Shown here: positions 1 through 6,919 of the stretch, piece by piece
How positions within the stretch are numbered: the first letter of the stretch is position 1
Layout of the letters: every line of letters begins with the position of its first letter
Assembly: GCF_004124325.1 (NCBI RefSeq)
Contig: NZ_QBDT01000001.1
Location: 2,418,001 to 2,482,000 of the forward strand
Origin: Streptomyces sp. L2
GTDB lineage: Bacteria > Actinomycetota > Actinomycetes > Streptomycetales > Streptomycetaceae
Length of the DNA stretch: 64,000 nucleotides
Reading direction: 5' to 3'
Made by a program: the position numbers and the translations under genes
Notes under the pieces: model-generated
What the model was told of the DNA's origin: nothing
The model's database searches: none
The model's input: only the letters and a program-made list of their open reading frames with translations

Positions 1-2357
1 GCCCACGCCTCGATCTCGCCGTAGCCAGCGGCGCAGTGCTCGTACAGGGCGTGCAGGAAGCCGGAAGGCCCGCGCGGCTTCTTCTGGCTGGGGCCCCACC
101 AGTGGCCGGAGCCGAGGAGGAGGGAGCGGGGGCGGGTGAAGGTGACGTAGCCGAGGCGGAGTTCCTCGGTGTGCTGGTGCTCCTTCATGGCCTCGTGGAA
201 GGCCTTCATGCCGCGGGAGTCCCAGGACGTGACGTCGGGCAGGGTGGCGCTGTCGCCGCGCAGGGCGTGCGGCAGCACCTTGGCCTGCGCGGTCCACTTC
301 TCGCGGCCCTTGCCGCTGGGGAACGTGCCGTCGACCAGCCCGGGGACGGCGACGACGTCCCACTCCAGGCCCTTGGCCTTGTGCGCGGTGAGCACCTTGA
401 CCGTGTTCTCGCCGCCGGGCAGGGCGTTGTCGAGGCCCTTCTCGTACTGGGCGGCGGTCCGCAGGAAGCCGAGGAAGGCCAGCAGGGTGGCCTCGTTGTC
501 GCCGGCGGCGAAGGAGGCGGCGACGTCCAGGAAGTTCGACAGGGTCTCGCGGCGGCGGGCGGCCAGCGCGTGCGGGGACGCCGACAGTTCCACCTCCAGG
601 CCGGTGACGGCGAGGACGCGGTGCAGGACGTCCATCAGCGGGTCGGACAGGGAGCGGCGCAGGTCGCGCAGTTCGGCGGCGAGACGGGCGAAGCGCACGC
701 GCGCGTCCGGGGAGAACGGCAGCCCGTCGTCGTCCCCGCTCCCGTCGAGCGGTGTCTCCAGGAACGTGTCGAGGGCGTCCGCGAGCGAGATCACCTCCGC
801 CGGGTCGACTCCTTCGACGGCCTCGGCGAGCCGGCGGTCGGGGTCGTCGGCGTCGCCCACGCGCGCGTGGGCGACGAGCAGGCGGGCCCGGCGGCCGAGC
901 AGGGCGAGGTCGCGGGGCCCGATGCGCCAGCGCGGGCCGGTCAGCAGGCGGACCAGCGAGGCGTTGGCGCCTGGGTCCTGGAGGACCTCGCAGACGGCGA
1001 CGAGGTCGGCGACCTCGGGCAGGTGCAGCAGCCCGGAGAGGCCGACCACCTCGACGGGGACGTCACGGGCGACGAGGGCGCCCTGGATCTCGGCGAAGTC
1101 GGTGGCCGTCCGGCACAGGACGGCGATCTCGCCGGGGGCCGTCCCGGTGCGCACCAGGTGGGCGATGGAGTCGGCGGTCCAGTCGATCTCCTCGCCGTGG
1201 GTGCGCAGCAGCGCGCAGCGGACCGTGCCGTCGTGCCCGGCGCCCGGGGCGGGGCGCAGGGCCTCCACGCCCGCGTGCAGGGCGCGCAGCGGCTCGGCGA
1301 GACCGTTGGCGAGGTCGAGCAGCCGGCCGCCGCTGCGGCGGTTCTCGCTGAGCGCCTGCCGGGTGGCGGGGCGGCCGTCGGCGTGGGCGAAGTGTTCGGG
1401 GAAGTCGTCCAGATTGGCGACGGAGGCGCCGCGCCAGCCGTAGATGGCCTGGCAGGGGTCGCCGACGGCGGTCACCGGGTGGCCGGTGCCGTCGCCGAAG
1501 AGGCCGGCCAGGAGGACCCGCTGGGCGACGGAGGTGTCCTGGTACTCGTCCAGGAGGACGACGTGGAACTCCGCGCGGAGCAGGCGGCCGACCTCGGGGA
1601 CGCGGGCGAGGGCGGCGGACAGGGCGATCTGGTCGCCGAAGTCGAGCAGGTCCCGCTCGCGTTTGGCGGCCCGGTAGCGCAGGACGAGGTCGGCGAGTTC
1701 GCCGCGGGCGGTGGCCGTGTCGGGCACCTTGCGCAGGTCCGCGTTGCTGAGCTTGGCGCCCTCCAGGGTGTGCAGCAGGCCGGTGTCCCAGGCCCGCAGG
1801 TCCTCGGGGCGTACGAGGTGTTCGGCGAGTTCGGCGTCGAGGGCGAGGAGATCGCTGACGAGGTCGGCGAAGGAGCGGGTCAGCGCCGGATAGGGGCCGG
1901 GTGCCTCACGCAGCACGCGCGCGGCGAGTTGGTAGCGGGTGGCGTCGGCCAGCAGGCGGGAGGCGGGCTCCAGGCCGATGCGCAGGCCGTGGTCGGTCAG
2001 CAGCCGGCCGGCGAACGCGTGGTAGGTCGAGATGACCGGTTCGCCGGGCGGGTTGTCGGGGTCGATGACGTCCGGGTCGGTGACGCTGGCCTTGATCAGT
2101 GCCTTGCGGACGCGGTCGGCCAGTTCACCGGCGGCCTTGTTGGTGAAGGTCAGGCCGAGGACCTGTTCCGGGGCGACCTGCCCGGTGCCGACCAGCCAGA
2201 CCACGCGGGCGGCCATCACGGTGGTCTTGCCCGATCCGGCTCCGGCCACGATCACCTGCGGGGCGGGAGGCGCGGTGACGCAGGCCATCTGCTCCGGGGT
2301 GAAGGGGATCCCCAGGAGCTCCTTGAGCTGCTCGGGATCGGTGATACGGGCGGGCAT
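1..2357 (-). CDS. adnB: AdnB-like ATP-dependent helicase/nuclease subunit (partial, 3' end outside window)
   Basis: UvrD/RecB-type superfamily 1 motor of the AdnAB helicase-nuclease, which resects double-strand breaks in actinobacteria in place of RecBCD. About 785 codons are visible. The N-terminus has a Q-motif-like FTPEQ and a Walker A loop (AGAGSGKTT, about residues 38-46), followed by the motor motifs TFTNKAA, STYHAF, DEYQDTS (Walker B), GDPCQAIYGWRG and, late, LTAHKAKGLEW. The C-terminal RecB nuclease expected for the family lies beyond base 1. ATG at 2357 is the only start codon in frame between the stop of the upstream helicase (2451-2453) and this point. The 93-bp gap suggests co-transcription with adnA. 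From memory, adnAB is reported essential in Streptomyces. Confidence 0.9.
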   Translation of the reverse strand, partial: MPARITDPEQLKELLGIPFTPEQMACVTAPPAPQVIVAGAGSGKTTVMAARVVWLVGTGQVAPEQVLGLTFTNKAAGELADRVRKALIKASVTDPDVIDPDNPPGEPVISTYHAFAGRLLTDHGLRIGLEPASRLLADATRYQLAARVLREAPGPYPALTRSFADLVSDLLALDAELAEHLVRPEDLRAWDTGLLHTLEGAKLSNADLRKVPDTATARGELADLVLRYRAAKRERDLLDFGDQIALSAALARVPEVGRLLRAEFHVVLLDEYQDTSVAQRVLLAGLFGDGTGHPVTAVGDPCQAIYGWRGASVANLDDFPEHFAHADGRPATRQALSENRRSGGRLLDLANGLAEPLRALHAGVEALRPAPGAGHDGTVRCALLRTHGEEIDWTADSIAHLVRTGTAPGEIAVLCRTATDFAEIQGALVARDVPVEVVGLSGLLHLPEVADLVAVCEVLQDPGANASLVRLLTGPRWRIGPRDLALLGRRARLLVAHARVGDADDPDRRLAEAVEGVDPAEVISLADALDTFLETPLDGSGDDDGLPFSPDARVRFARLAAELRDLRRSLSDPLMDVLHRVLAVTGLEVELSASPHALAARRRETLSNFLDVAASFAAGDNEATLLAFLGFLRTAAQYEKGLDNALPGGENTVKVLTAHKAKGLEWDVVAVPGLVDGTFPSGKGREKWTAQAKVLPHALRGDSATLPDVTSWDSRGMKAFHEAMKEHQHTEELRLGYVTFTRPRSLLLGSGHWWGPSQKKPRGPSGFLHALYEHCAAGYGEIEAW

Positions 2358-2450
2358 GTCGTCAGAGGCTAGCGGCGCCCACTGACAACCACTGCCGGGG
2401 CGGCCGGACGGGAAGCGAGAAGCGCAGGTCAGCGATGGTAGTGCCGTGCG

Positions 2451-5400
2451 TCACTCGACCACGTGCCGGCCCTCCGGCCGGGCGCTGCACGAGGCCTGGA
2501 AGGCGCAGTGCGTGCAGTGCTGGCCGGTGGTCGGGGTGAAGCGTTCGTCGAGGACCTTGCCGGCGGCGGTGGCCAGCAGGTCGCCGACCCACTCCCCCGA
2601 CGGCGGTTCCTGCGCCTGCACCTTGGGCAGGCCCTCGCCGCCGTCCCGCTGGGCGGCGGGCTGTCTGAGGTGCACCAGTTCGGCGCCGCCGGCTTCCGGC
2701 CGTACGCCGTCGAACGCGGTGTCGACGGCGCCTTCGCGGACGGCGAGCTGGTAGACGGCCAGCTGGGGATGGCGGGCCACCTCGGCGGCGCTGGGGGCCT
2801 GCTTGCCGGTCTTGAAGTCCACGACGTAGGCACGCCCGTCGCCGTCCGCCTCGACCCGGTCGATCTGGCCGCGGATGCGGACCTGGTAGTCGCCCGCTTC
2901 GAGGGTGACGTCGAAGTCCTGCTCGCTGGCGACCGGGGTGCGGCCGGTGCGGTCGAGGACGTGCCAGTTCAGGAAGCGTTCGAGCGCCCCGCGCGCGTTG
3001 TCCTTCTCCTGCGCCGACTTCCAGGGCGCGTCGAAGGCGAGCGCGTTCCACACCGACTCCAGGCGTTCCATGAGGACGGCCAGGTCGGCGGGGGTGCGGC
3101 CGGAGGCGACCTCGTCGGCGAGGACGTGGACGACGTTGCCGAAGCCCTGGGCGGCGGTGGCGGGCGCGTCCGCCTTCACCTCCCGGCCCAGGAACCATTG
3201 CAGGGAGCAGGTGTTGGCGAGCTGGTCCAGGGCGCTTCCGGACAGGACGACGGGCTGGTCGCGGTGGCGCAGCGGCACCTTGCTCTCGGTCGGCTCGAAC
3301 ATGCCCCACCAGCGGTGCGGGTGCGCCGACGGCACCAGGGGGCGGCCGTCGTCGTCGGCGAGCGCGGCCAGCCGGGCCAGACGGTGAGCGGCGGCCTCCC
3401 GCAGCGCGGCCGAGGCGCCCGGGTCGACCGTGGTGGCGCGCAGCTCGGCGACGAGGGCGGCGACGTTGAGCGGGCGGCGGGGGCGGCCGGTGACGTCCTG
3501 CGGTTCGACGCCGAGTTCGGTGAGGAACCGGGACGGCTGGTCGCCGTCGTCGGCCGGTGCCTTCACCGCGGTGACGACGAGGCGCTCACGCGCGCGCGTG
3601 GCGGCCACGTAGAACAGGCGGCGCTCCTCGGCGAGCAGCGCGCCCGGCGTGAGCGGTTCGGCCAGTCCGTCGCGGCCGATGCGGTCGGCCTCCAGGAGGG
3701 AGCCGCGGCGCCGGAGGTCGGGCCACAGGCCCTCCTGGACCCCGGCGACGACGACGAGCCGCCACTCGAGGCCCTTCGAGCGGTGCGCGGTCATCAGGCG
3801 GACGGCGTCGGGGCGCACCGCGCGGCGGGCGAGCGTGTCGGCGGCGATGTCCTCGGCCTCGATCTGCTCCAGGAAGTTCAGGGCGCCCCGGCCGCCGGTG
3901 CGTTCCTCCGCGCGTGCGGCGGTGGCGAACAGCGCGCACACGGCGTCCAGGTCGCGGTCGGCGTTCCGGCCGGCGGCGCCACCGCGTCGTGCGGCGCGTT
4001 CCAGACGGGCGGGCCACGGGGTGCCCTCCCAGAGGTCCCAGAGCGCCTCCTCCGCCGTGCCGCCGCCCGCGAGGCGTGTCCGGGCCTCGCGCAGCAGAGC
4101 GCCGAGGCGCTGCGCCCCGCGCGCGTACGCGGGATCGTGCGCGACGAGGCGCTCCGGCTCGGCGAGTGCCCGCGCGAGCAGTTCGCCGGACGGCGGCGGC
4201 ACCGGATTGCCGGCCGCCCGCTCCTCCTCCCGCAGGGCCCGCCCCAGCCGGCGCAGATCGGCGGTGTCCATGCCGGCGAGCGGGGAGGTGAGCAGGGTGA
4301 GGGCGGTCTCGGTGCCGAGCCAGTTGGTCCGCGGCAGCGCGTCGGCCGCGGCGGGGCGGGGCTCTGCGGGGCCGGCAGCCGCGAGCGGACGGGTGGCTTC
4401 GGCCGGCTCGACGGGGCTGGGGGCATCGGTCGGCACGGCGGGGCTGGGGGCTTCGGTCGGCACGGCCGGGCCGGAGGCATCAGTCGGCACGGCCGGGCCG
4501 GAGGCATCAGTCGGCACGGCCGGGCCGGAGGCATCAGTCGGCACGGCCGGGCCGGAGGCATCAGTCGGCACGGCCGGGCCGGGCGCTTCGGTCGGCACGG
4601 CCGGGCCGGGCGCTTCGGTCGGCACGGCCGGGCCGGGCGCTTCGGTCGGCACGGCCGGGCCGGGCGCTTCGGTCGGCTCGGCTTGCCTGGAGGGCCCCGC
4701 TTCGGCGCGGGCCACCGCGCGCAGGGCCGTCAGCAGGGGTGCCACCGCCGGTTCGTGGCGCAGGGGGAGGTCGTCGCCGTCGATGTCCAGGGGCACGCCG
4801 GCCGCCGTGAGGGCGCGGCGCAGGGTGGGGAGGGCGGAGCCCGCGCGGACGAGGACGGCCATGTCGCTCCAGGGGACGCCGTCCTCCAGGTGTGCCCGGC
4901 GCAGGATGTCGGCGATGTTGTCGACCTCCGTGCCGGCCGTCGGATAGGTGTAGGCCTCGACCCGGCCGCCGTCCGTGACCGGGCTCAGCCCGCGGTGGGC
5001 GCGGACCTTGTCGGCCGGGAGCCGGGTCAGCGGCATGCGCTGGGTGAGCAGGCGGGTCGCGGTCAGCAGGGCGGCACCCGAGCGGCGGGAGGTGCGCAGC
5101 ACTTCGACGGGGGCGGGGCGGCCGTCCGCGCGCGGGAAGGCCGCCGGGAAGTCGAGGATGCCGCCCACGTCGGCCCCCCGGAAGGCGTAGATCGACTGGT
5201 CGGGGTCCCCGAGCGCGACCAGGGTGCGCCCGCCGCCCGCCAGCGCGTGCAGCAGCCGTACCTGGGCCGGGTCGGTGTCCTGGTACTCGTCGACGTACAC
5301 GGCGTCGTACTGGGCGGCGAGCCGGGCCGCGACCTCGGGACGGCGGGCCAGCAGGACCGCGCGGTGGACCAGTTCCGCGTAGTCGACGACGCCCTGCAGG

Positions 5401-6089
5401 TCGAGCACGTCCAGGTACTCGGCGAGGAAAGCGGCGGCGGCCCGCCAGTCGGGGCGGCCGATGCGGCGGGCGAAGGAGTCCAGGGCGTCCGGGCCGAGGC
5501 CCAGCTCACGGCTGCGGGCGAGGACGGCGCGGACCTCGTCGGCGAAGCCGCGCGTGGTCAGGCAGGCGCGCAGCTCGTCCGGCCAGCGCACGTGCGTCAG
5601 CCCGAGCTGTTCCAGGTCGGGCTGGCCGGCGAGCAGCTCGCGGACGGTGACGTCCTGCTCGGGGCCGGACAGCAGCCGCAGCGGCTCGGCGAACAGTCCG
5701 CTGTCCTGGTGGGCGCGGACCAGGGCGTAGCCGTAGGAGTGGAAGGTGGTCGCCCGGGGCGCGCGAGCGGCGCCGATGCGCAGGGCCATGCGGTCGCGCA
5801 GTTCCATGGCGGCCTTGCGGCTGAACGTCAGTACCAGGATCCGCTCGGGGTCCGCGCCGCGGTCGATGCGCGCCGCGACGGACTCCACCAGCGTGGTGGT
5901 CTTGCCGGTGCCCGGGCCCGCGAGGACGAGAAGCGGACCGGCGCGGTGGTCAACCACGGCGCGCTGAGCGGCGTCCAGAGGAGGGGGAGCCAGTGCGGCG
6001 GGTGGCGTACGGACCAGTCGGTAAGCGCCACGGCTCCCCTGTCGCGCCGGGGGCTGCTGCAGGCGCCTGGTGGAGGAAGAGGAGCTCAC
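2451..6089 (-). CDS. adnA: AdnA-like ATP-dependent helicase/nuclease subunit
   Basis: Partner motor-nuclease of AdnB. The order of elements is: Walker A (AGPGTGKTTT), TFSRKAA, Walker B DEYQDTDPAQ, GDPDQSIYAFRGAD, LMTAHRSKGLEW, then a C-terminal RecB-like nuclease (IRGQIDRVE and VVDFKTGK). A CxxCx5C cluster near the end (CTHCAFQASC) plus an upstream Cys (NTCSLQ) matches the 4Fe-4S staple of AddB/AdnA nucleases. I chose GTG 6089, where an AGGA lies about 12 bases upstream; an in-frame GTG at 6134 would add 15 residues. Between the motor and the nuclease is a Pro/Thr/Ala tandem repeat of about 90 residues (see the repeat at 4410-4683), which I do not know from mycobacterial AdnA. It is first in the adnA-adnB pair. 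Confidence 0.9.
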   Translation of the reverse strand: MSSSSSTRRLQQPPARQGSRGAYRLVRTPPAALAPPPLDAAQRAVVDHRAGPLLVLAGPGTGKTTTLVESVAARIDRGADPERILVLTFSRKAAMELRDRMALRIGAARAPRATTFHSYGYALVRAHQDSGLFAEPLRLLSGPEQDVTVRELLAGQPDLEQLGLTHVRWPDELRACLTTRGFADEVRAVLARSRELGLGPDALDSFARRIGRPDWRAAAAFLAEYLDVLDLQGVVDYAELVHRAVLLARRPEVAARLAAQYDAVYVDEYQDTDPAQVRLLHALAGGGRTLVALGDPDQSIYAFRGADVGGILDFPAAFPRADGRPAPVEVLRTSRRSGAALLTATRLLTQRMPLTRLPADKVRAHRGLSPVTDGGRVEAYTYPTAGTEVDNIADILRRAHLEDGVPWSDMAVLVRAGSALPTLRRALTAAGVPLDIDGDDLPLRHEPAVAPLLTALRAVARAEAGPSRQAEPTEAPGPAVPTEAPGPAVPTEAPGPAVPTEAPGPAVPTDASGPAVPTDASGPAVPTDASGPAVPTDASGPAVPTEAPSPAVPTDAPSPVEPAEATRPLAAAGPAEPRPAAADALPRTNWLGTETALTLLTSPLAGMDTADLRRLGRALREEERAAGNPVPPPSGELLARALAEPERLVAHDPAYARGAQRLGALLREARTRLAGGGTAEEALWDLWEGTPWPARLERAARRGGAAGRNADRDLDAVCALFATAARAEERTGGRGALNFLEQIEAEDIAADTLARRAVRPDAVRLMTAHRSKGLEWRLVVVAGVQEGLWPDLRRRGSLLEADRIGRDGLAEPLTPGALLAEERRLFYVAATRARERLVVTAVKAPADDGDQPSRFLTELGVEPQDVTGRPRRPLNVAALVAELRATTVDPGASAALREAAAHRLARLAALADDDGRPLVPSAHPHRWWGMFEPTESKVPLRHRDQPVVLSGSALDQLANTCSLQWFLGREVKADAPATAAQGFGNVVHVLADEVASGRTPADLAVLMERLESVWNALAFDAPWKSAQEKDNARGALERFLNWHVLDRTGRTPVASEQDFDVTLEAGDYQVRIRGQIDRVEADGDGRAYVVDFKTGKQAPSAAEVARHPQLAVYQLAVREGAVDTAFDGVRPEAGGAELVHLRQPAAQRDGGEGLPKVQAQEPPSGEWVGDLLATAAGKVLDERFTPTTGQHCTHCAFQASCSARPEGRHVVE
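4410..4683 (-). repeat. 27-bp in-frame tandem repeat within adnA
   Basis: Ten consecutive 27-bp units encode the nonapeptide VPT(E/D)A(P/S)GPA, with a degenerate edge. Two subtypes occur in runs: four TEAPGPA units, four TDASGPA units, then TEAPSPA and TDAPSPV. Units within each subtype are nearly identical in DNA, which points to recent expansion by slippage or unequal exchange. The repeat adds a flexible Pro-rich linker of about 90 residues at about residues 470-560 of the helicase. Confidence 0.95.
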
Positions 6090-6134
6090 GTGGTTCGCCG
6101 GTCCTGGTGGTCGTGCTGATGGTCGGACGGTCAC

Positions 6135-6346
6135 GCGTGCGAGGCGGTGGCCGCGGGGTGGGGGGAAGACGCGCCGCCGACGCTACGCCGCCGCACCGGT
6201 CGGAAGCAGGGCTTCCGCTTCTTCCCCTACGACGCTCGGGCCACGCCTGTCCCTCACCTCACGAACGTACGTCATGCCACGGACGTCCCCGGTGTCCCTC
6301 GTACGGGCCACGAGGTGCCCACGCGGGCATCGGATGGCGGAAGCTG
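6135..6346. other. Intergenic region upstream of adnA
   Basis: The alkyltransferase-like gene and adnA are both read leftward, and this 212-bp gap should hold the adnA promoter. I see no clear -35/-10 pair and no strong hairpin. A GAAC-4-GTCA sequence at 6263-6274 resembles only half of an actinobacterial LexA box. Confidence 0.4.
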
Positions 6347-6733
6347 TCAGGTGTGACCCTCCGTGTCCGCGTCGCCGTCCCACCGGGCCCGCCGCATGTC
6401 GAGCCGCGGCAGGTGGCCCTCCGCCGCTCTGCTCGCCTCCTTCAGGGGTGTGCCCTCCGCGCGGTACCGGTCCAGGGCGCGCAGCTCGTGACCGGGGAGC
6501 AGTGCCCCGTCGGCGCGCACGACACGCCACCACGGGACGGCTCCGCCGTAGAGGGCCATCACACGGCCGACCTGGCGGGGCCCTCCCTCCTCCAGCCATT
6601 CCGCGACGTCCCCGTAGGTCATGACGCGGCCCGGCGGGATCCGTTCCGTGACTTCGAGGACCCGCTCGGCGTACTCGGGCAGCGCGTCCTCGGGCGCTCC
6701 ACGGGGGTCGTCGGCAGGGCTCTGCTCGCTCAT
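6347..6733 (-). CDS. Alkyltransferase-like (ATL/MGMT-family) DNA repair protein
   Basis: A 128-residue member of the O6-alkylguanine-DNA alkyltransferase fold. The helix-turn-helix/Arg-finger region is recognisable (IPPGRVMTYGDVAEWL, GGPRQVGRVM). The active-site motif PCHRV is replaced by PWWRV (residues 67-71), with Trp68 in place of the acceptor Cys. That is the hallmark of ATL proteins, which bind bulky O6-alkylguanine without repairing it and hand the lesion to nucleotide excision repair. An AGG precedes ATG 6733 by nine bases; an ATG at 6742 is an alternative start. It lies just upstream of adnAB on the same strand, as in mycobacteria (Rv3204 region, from memory). Confidence 0.88.
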   Translation of the reverse strand: MSEQSPADDPRGAPEDALPEYAERVLEVTERIPPGRVMTYGDVAEWLEEGGPRQVGRVMALYGGAVPWWRVVRADGALLPGHELRALDRYRAEGTPLKEASRAAEGHLPRLDMRRARWDGDADTEGHT

Positions 6734-6919
6734 TCGCCCCATCCTGCCGCACCCCACCGACAGCCCGTGCCGCCCCGCACGGCTTCGGCCCTCTCGCCCG
6801 GGCGGGGCACTTCGGGCAGACTGTCCGCTCCGCATCGGCACCCTGATGCCCGTGTGTGTCGGTGGGGCATGCCACCATCGTGCGGGCGGTGACCGGTGAT
6901 ACGAGACCAAGAAGAGACC

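Noticed and set aside
36..6119. Very long ORFs on the + strand opposite the two helicases
   Set aside because: They are antisense frames kept open by high GC content and give low-complexity Gly/Arg/Val-rich proteins, while the - strand shows full helicase motifs.
6263..6274. LexA (SOS) box upstream of adnA
   Set aside because: Only the left half matches GAAC-4-GTTC; the right half has GTCA.
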